The notes: a model not told the origin generated them from the sequence alone. Numbered from the stretch's first letter, positions 6,430-13,999 are shown. The stretch: DNA of 16,828 nucleotides from Peptococcaceae bacterium UBA5356 (GCA_002407935.1 DHPU01000044.1:46431-63258); one strand, 5' to 3'. Numbers and translations are program-made.

Positions 6430-7800
6430 ATGCTACGGGTGCATCTTGTTTTTGGCGAGCGAGATTCTAAATTAATTAAGGAAATCAATAAATACGGGAT
6501 AATTACCGGCTGGGATTATACACTGGAAGCTGCCGGTATTTGGGCTGAAAAGGGCGGAGGGGAAGATCCCGACACTTTTCTGATTAATAGTACTGTTTAT
6601 TTTACTAATTTAAATAAACAAAAAAGTCCCAAAATAAAAGACTTTTTACGCATGATTTTTACAATAAAGAAGTTCCGTCACAAGAGCCGGATTATTGTAT
6701 TATTGCCTGAAAAAAAGATTGCCGATCGGGAATTAATAGTCAATCTTTTAAAAATGCAGATCTATAATTTTTGGTTCTTGGACAATTTTGATGAAGACGA
6801 TGTCCGGGCTTTTATGCTTACGCAGAGAACACTGGAAGAGATAGAGCAATACTTAGAGAAAAAGGAGCGGGAGCTGCCTTATTTAAAAGAAGGAAAAGGA
6901 AACAACAGTTTTTGGGAAAGAGAGGGAGAAAAAATCTTCAAGCCTTACCATGTTAAATCCAATGTCCTAACTTTTTGGTCGGAAAACAATACTTTCTCAA
7001 ACTGTGGAATGGCTCTTTTGACGGCCTTAAATTTAGCGGAAAATGGGTTCAAGGTGGCTCTAGTAGAAACAGTGGCCCAGGTACCTACTCTGGCTAGCTG
7101 TCTTGCGCTGGAGCACCCTTATTATAATACGAGTCATGCCCTTTCTATGTATATCCAGGGGAATAATGATTTTATAAAAAAATGTTTTTATAATGCGGAA
7201 AAGTATCTTAAGGATCCTTATACTGTCAATGTAAATGGGGAGAGTAGTGACTATCTCCGGTATTTGCCGGAGGGACTTTATTTTTTACCTGATGGGAAAA
7301 GAGAAGATAATGCAGCCGAGGATGATCTGATGGAGCATTGGCAAGCTTTTGTGACGGAGCTTTCTCGGATTATGATTTTTGAAAAAGGTTTTCATTTTCT
7401 GATTTTTATTTGTGCGGGGAGAAATTTTTTTAATCAGGTTGTGTTGGAGGAGTTGACTTATACGAAGTTTCTTACGGTAGACCTGCTTCCGGCAAGTGTG
7501 CTATATGGGCTTAGGGAGCGAGAAAAAGGGCAAGGGAGTACGCAGATCATTGGTACTAAACAGGTGAAATACCTTAATAAGGAGATTAAAGGCTTGAACG
7601 AGGAACCCTTCCTTTATCCGCCGGTGAGTTTTGAAGAGGATTTTTTGCATTACGTTTATTCTCAGGATTATCGTCAAATAACCGGTGAAACACAGGCGTT
7701 TATTAATAAGTTGATGGAAATATGCGGTGTAAAAATCTCTACACCGGACGTGGATAAAAAGAGCTTGGGCGAGCGAGTACGTGCTTATCTTAAAAGGTAA
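6430..7800 (+). CDS. TadZ/CpaE-like pilus assembly protein, pseudo-receiver plus degenerate ParA fold
   Basis: This 456-residue predicted cytoplasmic protein has two parts. Residues 1-125 look like an atypical receiver domain: the opening strand is LRVHLVFGERD, and the hydrophobic strand near RIIVLLPEK and the closing segment FWFLDNFDEDDV fit the CpaE/TadZ layout. After a charged linker, residues from about 178 on resemble a MinD/ParA-type NTPase. The strand-loop-helix FWSENNTFSNCGMALLTALN is followed by GFKVALVET and a PTLASCLAL segment. The P-loop position lacks the deviant-Walker KGGxGKT lysines, so nucleotide binding is doubtful. TadZ/CpaE proteins localise Tad pilus machinery at the pole, and the CpaF/TadB/TadC genes downstream support that role. 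ATG 6430 is favoured over 6409 because GGAG lies 9 bases before it. The family call is by fold pattern, not by catalytic motif. Confidence 0.55.
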   Translation: MLRVHLVFGERDSKLIKEINKYGIITGWDYTLEAAGIWAEKGGGEDPDTFLINSTVYFTNLNKQKSPKIKDFLRMIFTIKKFRHKSRIIVLLPEKKIADRELIVNLLKMQIYNFWFLDNFDEDDVRAFMLTQRTLEEIEQYLEKKERELPYLKEGKGNNSFWEREGEKIFKPYHVKSNVLTFWSENNTFSNCGMALLTALNLAENGFKVALVETVAQVPTLASCLALEHPYYNTSHALSMYIQGNNDFIKKCFYNAEKYLKDPYTVNVNGESSDYLRYLPEGLYFLPDGKREDNAAEDDLMEHWQAFVTELSRIMIFEKGFHFLIFICAGRNFFNQVVLEELTYTKFLTVDLLPASVLYGLREREKGQGSTQIIGTKQVKYLNKEIKGLNEEPFLYPPVSFEEDFLHYVYSQDYRQITGETQAFINKLMEICGVKISTPDVDKKSLGERVRAYLKR

Positions 7801-7861
7801 ACACTTAATAATTAAAAAGCCTAAGTGAAATAATTTTAGCAGAAAGTTTCTTTTAGTGTTT

Positions 7862-7876
7862 TTGTCTAAAAGACAA
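7862..7876. repeat. Small inverted repeat upstream of the pilus genes
   Basis: TTGTCT and AGACAA are separated by AAA. The repeat lies just upstream of a candidate -35 box (7883-7888), so it could be an activator or repressor site. It is too short to exclude chance, and no T-run follows, so it is not a good terminator for the TadZ-like gene. Confidence 0.3.
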
Positions 7877-7882
7877 CAATAC

Positions 7883-7911
7883 TTGAAAACGTTGTTAAAA
7901 TTATGTAATAT
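7883..7911 (+). promoter_or_regulatory. Candidate promoter for the pilus gene cluster
   Basis: TTGAAA (7883-7888) and TAATAT (7906-7911) are 17 bases apart, with 5/6 and 4/6 matches to consensus. The region is T/A-rich, so alternative -10 boxes such as TATATA (7909-7914) exist. It would start transcription about 100 bases before GTG 8020. Confidence 0.35.
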
Positions 7912-8019
7912 ATAAGATGTTAGGGTGGTATATTATATTTTTTTGGAATTTTTGGGGGAACATTTTTCGCAATACATATTTTAAAAAACAGACAGAAGAA
8001 CCGTCTCCCCGTTTGCGAG

Positions 8020-8754
8020 GTGAAGGAACTGGACATTTTTGGTGGCCTGCAAAAAGCTATGTATAAAGCTGTGAAGAAGGAGCCTATCCCAACCGGCGGC
8101 ATAGAGCATCCGATGACAGTTTCTATCTGGACGCCGGGTGGTTCGGACGGGTGTCCGGCGGCTCTGGAATTGGCTAATTTTGTTGCGGACACATTACGGG
8201 AGAAAGTGGCAATTGTGGAGTTCCCCTGCTTAGGGATTCCTCGGTTGGCTATTCACGTGGATTTATATGATAAAGAAAGGAATACGGACAAGTTACTTTT
8301 AGATTTTGAACGTTCAGAATATACGGAGGTATATCCTGCGAGATATTTTCTGAAGGTTACGGATTTTATTGAGGTTTTAACAATTAATCCTTATTCTACT
8401 CCCGATTTATCAATTAATTTAAAGTTAAATAATCTAGTAACACTGACGGATTTTCCGAGATATTTAAAGAACAATTTATATTTGGAAGGCTATAAATTGA
8501 TTATTTATGTTTTGCAGGGACAGCTTCATCATCCTTTAACTTTTTTTGGCGTAAAGGAAAGTGAGCAGGTAATATTCACAGTGAAATTTCCGATCGAATT
8601 GGGTTGGTGCTTAAGTTGTTTTAATAAGCTGACAAGTAGTTACAATCAGCCTGAACAGAAATTTGCTCTTTATTCAGGGGTGCTTGATGCGAAGACGATT
8701 GCAGGGATTACTGCTTTAAAATATCTTAAAACATTGGAAAATTTCTTTAATTAG
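8020..8754 (+). CDS. Second degenerate ParA/TadZ-like protein of the pilus cluster
   Basis: This protein is about 244 residues long and I cannot place it in a named family. Its fold signature resembles a ParA/MinD NTPase. A strand-loop-helix VSIWTPGGSDGCPAALELAN (about 34-53) sits at the P-loop position, followed by EKVAIVEFPCLGIPRLA (about 61-77), which matches the switch-I strand plus the D-x-x-x-P-x-L pattern of CpaE/TadZ proteins. The P-loop has Gly-Gly but no GKT/S, so ATP hydrolysis is unlikely. Two further hydrophobic strands, LIIYVLQG and VIFTVKFP, fit later core strands. The gene stands 21 bases before the CpaF-like ATPase gene. GTG 8020 has only a weak SD. The same frame stays open upstream to 7924 and encodes a hydrophobic stretch, but without a normal start codon, so the true N-terminus is uncertain. 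Confidence 0.6.
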   Translation: MKELDIFGGLQKAMYKAVKKEPIPTGGIEHPMTVSIWTPGGSDGCPAALELANFVADTLREKVAIVEFPCLGIPRLAIHVDLYDKERNTDKLLLDFERSEYTEVYPARYFLKVTDFIEVLTINPYSTPDLSINLKLNNLVTLTDFPRYLKNNLYLEGYKLIIYVLQGQLHHPLTFFGVKESEQVIFTVKFPIELGWCLSCFNKLTSSYNQPEQKFALYSGVLDAKTIAGITALKYLKTLENFFN

Positions 8755-8775
8755 TAAAACAGGGGGGGATTGTTG

Positions 8776-10137
8776 ATGTCTGTCGTCACTTTTAATCCTT
8801 TGGAATATACGGACTACATACCACAGCTCCAAGTTAAAGAAGATTATATCAATATTTCGGATTCCGAAAAGATTTATAACCTGACTGCGATTGTTAAAGC
8901 GTATTTGCGGGATAATTATGGTGAGCTGTATATCTCTTCTTTAACTAACCCTGAACATCGAAAAGAGATTAAGTATATTATTTCTGATTTTATTAAAGAG
9001 AATAAAAAATGGGAGTTTAATTTATCTTTAGAGCAGGTAATTGCCAAGGTTCAGGAGGAAATCACGGAACTGGGCGTAATTCAAAAGGCTTTAGATGATC
9101 CCACTATTACGAATATTGATATTAATGGTCTTAACGGTACTTATGTAGAACAGGACGGAGTAGATGTGTTTAGACCGGATATTGCTTTTCAATCGGAAGA
9201 GCATCTTTATCAGGTTATCGATCGCCTGCTGTTAATGGAGGGGAAAACATTAACGGCGGCTGAACCGCATATTGACAGTTTTTTTCGGGGTTTTAGGGTT
9301 TGTGCGGTATTAGGCAAAAACAGGGGAGGGTTATCCACATTTGGTCCTCTTCTCTCAATTAGAAAGTTTGCTCCTGACGTTTTTAGTGATGAAGAAGTAA
9401 TTTCATATGGTAATATTTCCGAGGAAATGCGGGATTTTTTAGCTACGGTAATCCCGGGAGGAGCGAATATTTTAATTACCGGGGGGACCAACAGCGGCAA
9501 AACAACCACTTTAATCCGTCTGCCGCTTTATCTCGATTCGACAACGAGGATTTGTACAATTGAGGATTCTCCCGAAATGATGCTGCAAACGAAGGAAGCC
9601 TATAAGGAATATAAAAACATTATTTCCTTAGAACAGAAGAAATTTGACGGTAAAAAAGAGCGGGAGTATGACATTGCCAAAAATACGGTAGTGGCTTTGC
9701 GGCTTCGGCCGGTGTGGATTTTAATTGGGGAGGCCAGGACGGAAGAGGCGGCTTTTCAGGCTTTGCAGGCGATGAATACCGGCCATTTTGTGGCGATGAC
9801 GATTCATGCCAATAGTGCCCGGGATGGGGCGGTAAGATTTGTGCAGTTAGCGGGAAATAATGCTACGATAGCGGCTCAGGTAGCTTCGTCCTTAGACCTT
9901 GTTCTATTTCAAAAGAAATTGCGAAACGGGAAAAGAGTAATTACCGAAGTAGTGGAAATCACGGGTTATAAGGGAGCGGAGGAACCAACCTCTCAGCTGA
10001 TTTTCAAGTACGATTTGAAGGATCAAAAACATTATAAGGTTGGTTATATTTCTGATACGCTCGCCAATAAAATGCGGATGCAGTTTATTCCGGAAAAGAT
10101 GATTACACGTTGGACTAAGGAGGTGGTGGGTAGTTGA
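8776..10137 (+). CDS. CpaF/TadA-family secretion ATPase
   Basis: This 453-residue hexameric secretion ATPase (VirB11/CpaF/TadA group) would power assembly of Tad/Flp-type fibres from the cytoplasmic face. An N-terminal helical domain leads into the segment DDPTITNIDINGLNG (about 107-121), equivalent to the conserved N-domain strand of TadA. Walker A is ILITGGTNSGKTTT (about 232-245). An acidic box TIEDSPEM, Walker B WILIGEAR (about 314-321), the AMNTGH segment and the His box TIHANS (about 342-347) follow. All catalytic elements are intact. ATG 8776 has a run AGGGGGGG 7 bases upstream; two in-frame TTG codons at 8770 and 8773 are too close to that SD. Translation of the TadB-like gene overlaps its stop by 4 bases. 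Confidence 0.93.
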   Translation: MSVVTFNPLEYTDYIPQLQVKEDYINISDSEKIYNLTAIVKAYLRDNYGELYISSLTNPEHRKEIKYIISDFIKENKKWEFNLSLEQVIAKVQEEITELGVIQKALDDPTITNIDINGLNGTYVEQDGVDVFRPDIAFQSEEHLYQVIDRLLLMEGKTLTAAEPHIDSFFRGFRVCAVLGKNRGGLSTFGPLLSIRKFAPDVFSDEEVISYGNISEEMRDFLATVIPGGANILITGGTNSGKTTTLIRLPLYLDSTTRICTIEDSPEMMLQTKEAYKEYKNIISLEQKKFDGKKEREYDIAKNTVVALRLRPVWILIGEARTEEAAFQALQAMNTGHFVAMTIHANSARDGAVRFVQLAGNNATIAAQVASSLDLVLFQKKLRNGKRVITEVVEITGYKGAEEPTSQLIFKYDLKDQKHYKVGYISDTLANKMRMQFIPEKMITRWTKEVVGS

Positions 10138-11018
10138 GTGGGATCCACCAACTTTTGCCGGGGATTTTAGCCGGGGTGTTTACCTTGCTTGCGGGATTGC
10201 TTTATTTACAAAAACCGGTGATAAAGCGGAAAAGGAAGCAGCTTGATTTAAGTGAAATTTTTGGCTATGACCGAATTAGAAGAGAAGCGGAAAGTGCAGG
10301 GTGGCAGCTGGAGCAAAAGGAGTTTCTGATTTTAGTGGCCGGTGCCGTGGGGATAGGGGTATTTATTGCCGTAATTATTGACAATATTTTTTATATCATC
10401 GGGGGAGTTATTGGCGGCTTTTATTTACCTAGGTTTGTGGTGATGCAGATTCGTAGGAGAAAACGGTATGCTCTTTTTGCCGAGCTTCCTGATTCTTTGA
10501 AGTTTATTGTCGCCAGATTGCTTGATTATGGCAGTATCCCCAAGGCGGTCGAAGCCTCTTTATCTGATTTATCTCCGCAGATAAAGGAGCCTTTTGCAAA
10601 ATTTTTAAACTCCATTAAATTAAATTTAACGGTAGAACACGCGTTACATGAACTGGCTAGGGATATTAAATTGAGAAAGTTTACAGATTTTATGGAAACC
10701 CTCCTTCTCACTCATTCGGAGGGGATAAATCAACAGTCTATCGCTACTTTGGAGACAATTATTGATACGATGGTGGAGGATGTAAGGGCAATTAAGAATT
10801 TACAGTTGATTTCGCAAAAGGATCAGCGGGATTTAACGATAGTTATTGTGGTTAGTTGGCTGATTCCGGTAGCTTTATCTTTCTTAAATGCTAATAATCT
10901 TAATCTGTTTTTGGATACATTTATTGGTCAGGTAATTATGTTTCTTTATTTCTTGACAACGATTTTTGTCATTGTTAAAGGGGATGAATATATTTCCCTT
11001 AATCTTAACGATTTGTGA
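10134..11018 (+). CDS. TadB-like inner-membrane platform protein (T2SS F family)
   Basis: This 294-residue membrane protein has a helix at about 9-25, a hydrophobic pair at about 65-103, a cytoplasmic domain of about 110 residues with the pattern ELPDSLKFIVARLLDYGSIPKAVEAS, and two C-terminal helices. That is the layout of TadB, the GspF-like platform that couples the ATPase to the growing fibre. It starts at TTG 10134, overlapping the cpaF-like stop by 4 bases, with AAGGAGG about 10 bases upstream, so translation is coupled. Together with the next gene it makes the TadB/TadC pair expected in every Tad system. Substrate or fibre type cannot be read from it. Confidence 0.85.
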   Translation: MSGIHQLLPGILAGVFTLLAGLLYLQKPVIKRKRKQLDLSEIFGYDRIRREAESAGWQLEQKEFLILVAGAVGIGVFIAVIIDNIFYIIGGVIGGFYLPRFVVMQIRRRKRYALFAELPDSLKFIVARLLDYGSIPKAVEASLSDLSPQIKEPFAKFLNSIKLNLTVEHALHELARDIKLRKFTDFMETLLLTHSEGINQQSIATLETIIDTMVEDVRAIKNLQLISQKDQRDLTIVIVVSWLIPVALSFLNANNLNLFLDTFIGQVIMFLYFLTTIFVIVKGDEYISLNLNDL

Positions 11019-11022
11019 GGGG

Positions 11023-11949
11023 GTGCGGGTTATTAGCGGGGGTGGAATCGGGATAGGCACGTGGTTATTGCTGTTGGAAGTACTGGTTTTCAGCTTGGCG
11101 GTTGCTCTTTTTAATGACCTTATTCCCAAACAGCAGGGTAATTTATATTTAGCGAAAAGAGCCGAGAATTTCTTGTTTTCGGATTATGAACTAAGACGTC
11201 GCAAGGAGGGCTGGCTGGTTAATCAGCTTTCGGTGTTAATTCCCAGAATAGAGAACATTATTAATATAGGTACTTCAGGCAGCAATATTAAGCGAATTTT
11301 GGCGATGATGGGAAATACGAAAAGTTTTGAACAGGTATTAGCGGATCAGATTATGAAAGCGGCCATCTTCAGTGCGACAATGCTGGTGGTGCCGTTTCTT
11401 ACGGGTACTAAAGCTTATTTTTCTTTAGTTCCGGTAGCATTTATTGTTGTAATGCTCGTACAAAATCGGGACATTTATCATACCTACCGGAAATGGCAGA
11501 ACGAATTAATTAAGGATATTCCCTTGCTCATTGATAAAATTCAAATAAGCCTTGAGGCCGGTAAACCGATTATTCATGCCTTGCAGCAAGTTTATAAAAC
11601 AGCGAGTCCTCGTCTCGCGGTAATGCTGGAGCGTCTATTGCTGGATATGCAGATGATGAAGCAGACTGAAGCAATGGACAAATTTGCGCGGGCGACCGGG
11701 ATCCCGGAGATGATTAATTTTTCGGCGGCAGTAAAAATCGCGATTGAGAGCGGTTATGAGAAATCCAGGAATAATTTTGAAATATTAAAACAAGATATTC
11801 GTAAACTTAGGGTGATTAGTTTAAACGAATTAACACGCAGTAAACCACAGAATTTGCGTAGGCTGCAGGTGTTAATGGCCTTAAATGCGGCCCTGGCGAT
11901 GGGATATACTTTTTATGTTATTTTTACGGAAGCGAATAAGGCGATCTAA
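11023..11949 (+). CDS. TadC-like inner-membrane platform protein (T2SS F family)
   Basis: This protein of about 308 residues has an N-terminal helix (TWLLLLEVLVFSLAVALF), a charged segment, a hydrophobic pair around the middle (MLVVPFLTG...VPVAFIVVMLV) and a GspF-like cytoplasmic domain (KDIPLLIDKIQISLEAGKP is typical). One C-terminal helix ends the protein. It is the second GspF-like subunit normally paired with TadB. GTG 11023 is chosen because it lies just after the TadB-like stop, next to GAGGGG. The frame is open further upstream, with ATG 10984 and TTG 10966 as alternatives, so the start is uncertain by up to 19 residues. The operon context is strong; the exact N-terminus is not. Confidence 0.8.
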   Translation: MRVISGGGIGIGTWLLLLEVLVFSLAVALFNDLIPKQQGNLYLAKRAENFLFSDYELRRRKEGWLVNQLSVLIPRIENIINIGTSGSNIKRILAMMGNTKSFEQVLADQIMKAAIFSATMLVVPFLTGTKAYFSLVPVAFIVVMLVQNRDIYHTYRKWQNELIKDIPLLIDKIQISLEAGKPIIHALQQVYKTASPRLAVMLERLLLDMQMMKQTEAMDKFARATGIPEMINFSAAVKIAIESGYEKSRNNFEILKQDIRKLRVISLNELTRSKPQNLRRLQVLMALNAALAMGYTFYVIFTEANKAI

Positions 11950-12009
11950 GGACAAAGATAGGACGAAAACAAAGAATAAGAGAGAAGTTAGGAAAAGGGG
12001 GATTTTAGG

Positions 12010-12219
12010 ATGTTAAAGGAATTTTGTAAGGCTTATTTGATGGTGAGATATAATTGGAAAGGGATTTTGTGCAATGAAAGAGGAGATGTAACGACCGTTG
12101 GTATTTTAGGTTGGGCGGCAGTAGTAATTACTTTAATAGTAGCGGCACATGGGCTGTTAACCGGATGGCTTCCTACTTTTATAAACACAAAGATTATTGA
12201 TCGCGCTAACTCGTTATAG
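12010..12219 (+). CDS. Small single-TM protein, candidate Flp-like pilin
   Basis: This 69-residue protein has a short basic N-terminus, the sequence CNERGDVTTVG near residues 21-31, one hydrophobic helix (GILGWAAVVITLIVAAHGLL) and a short tail. In size, single helix, and a Gly after basic residues just before the helix, it resembles Flp/Tad prepilins, in which a peptidase cuts after the Gly. The conserved Glu (+5) and Tyr of classical Flp are missing, so a canonical pilin is not proven. AGGGGG about 9 bases before ATG gives a strong SD, consistent with high expression. It follows TadC after a purine-rich 60-base spacer and is followed within 8 bases by a TadE-like gene. It could alternatively be an assembly accessory protein. 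Confidence 0.5.
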   Translation: MLKEFCKAYLMVRYNWKGILCNERGDVTTVGILGWAAVVITLIVAAHGLLTGWLPTFINTKIIDRANSL

Positions 12220-12226
12220 GATTAGT

Positions 12227-12661
12227 ATGGTGAGGAGGTTCGTAACTAAATTAATTAGTAAGATTAGGGAGAAGAGACAAGGCTTTTCTGAGACTACCGT
12301 AATCGTCTATTCTTTATTCCTCTTTATGATTTTTGCGGTACTGTATGTGGATTTGTATGGCTACTTTTATACTAAAAATAACTTAAAACAGGCGGTAGAT
12401 GAGACGCTCATCTTAATGAAGTTTGAGAATGGCTTTGATCGGCAAACGGAAGCTTATTTTGAGGCAATTGCGGATAAACTGGGACTTGCTGCCGGGGAAA
12501 TCCATTTAAACGGAACACCGAAAACAGTGCAAAGAGGGGAAGCCGTGGAGTTAACCGCTTCTCTTGATTATGAGGTAAAAGGTTTAAAACCGTTAAATTA
12601 TCCGCTCACCGTGAATATCAAAGTACATTCAGAAGGCTTGGCCCATAGTAAAATCAGGTAA
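12227..12661 (+). CDS. TadE-like pseudopilin candidate
   Basis: This 144-residue protein has a basic leader (RRFVTKLISKIREKRQG), a sequence GFSETTVIVYSLFLFMIFAV and an extracytoplasmic domain of about 95 residues. Gly followed by a hydrophobic residue and Glu three positions on is reminiscent of the TadE processing site (RxGxxxVEFA). The segment after the helix (DLYGYFYTKNNLKQAVDE) continues as an amphipathic helix, as in pseudopilins, and a KFENGFD motif follows. The ATG start has a weak AGGA upstream. A frame-compatible TTG at 12197 overlaps the previous gene and is less likely. Minor pseudopilins of Tad systems help initiate the fibre. It may instead belong to a Firmicute-specific uncharacterised family, which I cannot name with certainty. 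Confidence 0.5.
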   Translation: MVRRFVTKLISKIREKRQGFSETTVIVYSLFLFMIFAVLYVDLYGYFYTKNNLKQAVDETLILMKFENGFDRQTEAYFEAIADKLGLAAGEIHLNGTPKTVQRGEAVELTASLDYEVKGLKPLNYPLTVNIKVHSEGLAHSKIR

Positions 12662-12755
12662 GAGGTCGAGAGACAACTCAGAAAGAAAACAAAAAACAAA
12701 GGAAGAAAGCAAAGAGAAACAGGAAAACGGAAACAGGAAAATAGGTGGGTAAAAA
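12662..12755 (+). other. Purine-rich spacer with 14-bp repeat
   Basis: The 94 bases between two pilin-like genes are about 84% A or G on the coding strand (15 pyrimidines counted). They contain AAACAGGAAAACGG followed directly by AAACAGGAAAATAG. No promoter or hairpin is evident. The spacer before the 69-residue gene (11950-12009) has the same bias. Confidence 0.6.
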
Positions 12756-13217
12756 ATGCAAATGCCGAAAGTGGTTTATTATCTTTTGTTGAGCCTTTTT
12801 TTGCTGATCTTGATGTTTGATACGTATTTATATTTTTCCTCGATTAGCAACTTTAGAGATGCCCTTAATCAGGCACTGGATGCGGCGATTGTGTCCGGCG
12901 TTAACGATCCGGGGTCACAGCATGGTGAATTATTTGTGGACTATGATGAGGCGGTAGCAGCAGCCGAGACGTGTTTAAGGAAAAACCTTAAATTGGATGA
13001 GAATTTAAATAATACGTTTTATGTGGATTCGGCTTTTACTTTGGAGGTCAAATTGAGTCGTGATATGAGCAGTAGTACCGGTGGTGAGACGAGCGGCAAT
13101 ATTCTTGAAGGGAAGTTTTCAACGAAAATACAGTTGCTTTGCCTGAAAATCTTGGGCTTAGGAGCTCTTCCTTATAGTCTTAGCAAGACCCAGGATTTTT
13201 TAAGTTCCTACATCTGA
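12756..13217 (+). CDS. Single-TM extracytoplasmic protein of the pilus cluster
   Basis: This 153-residue protein has an N-terminal membrane helix (about residues 6-25: VVYYLLLSLFLLILMFDTYL). An amphipathic segment FRDALNQALDAAIVSG and an extracytoplasmic domain of about 110 residues follow. The order of helix, then a small Ala-rich amphipathic helix (QALDAAIVSG), is the general plan of TadE/TadF/TadG-like minor subunits. No Gly/Glu processing motif is visible, so it may keep its anchor. AGGTGGG lies close to the ATG. It sits between the TadE-like and CpaB-like genes. I do not recognise the family; the call rests on topology and position. Confidence 0.5.
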   Translation: MQMPKVVYYLLLSLFLLILMFDTYLYFSSISNFRDALNQALDAAIVSGVNDPGSQHGELFVDYDEAVAAAETCLRKNLKLDENLNNTFYVDSAFTLEVKLSRDMSSSTGGETSGNILEGKFSTKIQLLCLKILGLGALPYSLSKTQDFLSSYI

Positions 13218-13237
13218 TAGAGGTTAGGGGTTAGAGA

Positions 13238-13999
13238 GTGGTTAGCAGAAGTAAAGGGGGCGGATCTATTTTGCAAACACAGATCAAAAGATATTGGAAT
13301 AAGTATACAAGGCTCGGCGTTATTGTAATACTTGCTTTAAGTGTTGCCATAGCAACTTCGGAGATAAATAATACCTATTTAGAAAGTAAAGTTAAGCTGG
13401 TCAAAATAGTAGTGGCGGCGGAGAATATTAACCCATATACGGAATTAAAGCGGGAAAATCTCACTTATCGCGAAGTGGTAAAAGCAGAAGTACCGGCAGA
13501 TGCGCTGGATAATCTGGAGATATTTTTACAAGAAGGGCCCATGTTTGCCGGAGAGGTTGGTTTTATTAAGGGATATCCGATTAAAAAATCCTTAACGAAT
13601 AATTCGCTGGATAGTGTTTTTGGCTCTCCGTTAGGTCTAAAGGAAGGAGAATCTTACCTGGGGATAGCGATAGATCAGGTAAGAGCACAGCTGGTAAAGC
13701 CGGGAATAATGGTAGATGCTTATTGCTTTTTTCAGTCCTCGGCGCTAGGCGGAAATGCGCAGATTATTTCTAAATTAGAAGATCCATTGTTGGGGGGACT
13801 GTATGTTCATGCTGTTAAAGACAAGGATAATGAAGAGATTAATGAAAAAAACCGGGGAGCGATTCCCGCTGTTGTAGTAGTGGAAACGGTTTCCCCGGAG
13901 CAGACCGGTAAATTAATTTATTATCAAACGGTGGGAAAAATATTTCTAGTTCCCATTGGAACCGATTCGCAAAAATATTTACGTAAAGAAGCCCGCTGA
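13238..13999 (+). CDS. CpaB/RcpC-like SAF-domain pilus assembly protein
   Basis: This protein of up to 253 residues has a short basic N-terminus, one membrane helix (about 26-42) and an SAF-type beta-clip domain outside the membrane. VKIVVAAENINPYTELKRENL (about 54-74) is the typical opening of CpaB/RcpC/FlgA-like SAF domains. The C-terminal half (GESYLGIAIDQV..., PGIMVDAYCFF, VVVVETVSPEQTGKLIYY) matches the RcpC layout. In diderms this protein is associated with the secretin; none is present here. GTG 13238 is preferred because it sits close to the previous stop and after AGGGG. TTG 13271, preceded by AAAGGGGG, is a serious alternative giving about 242 residues. Its TGA stop lies inside the left arm of the terminator hairpin. 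Confidence 0.75.
   Translation: MVSRSKGGGSILQTQIKRYWNKYTRLGVIVILALSVAIATSEINNTYLESKVKLVKIVVAAENINPYTELKRENLTYREVVKAEVPADALDNLEIFLQEGPMFAGEVGFIKGYPIKKSLTNNSLDSVFGSPLGLKEGESYLGIAIDQVRAQLVKPGIMVDAYCFFQSSALGGNAQIISKLEDPLLGGLYVHAVKDKDNEEINEKNRGAIPAVVVVETVSPEQTGKLIYYQTVGKIFLVPIGTDSQKYLRKEAR

Noticed and set aside
7802..7828. CACTTA...TAAGTG inverted repeat after the TadZ-like gene as a terminator
   Set aside because: The stem is only 6 bp with a 15-base loop and no T-run follows.
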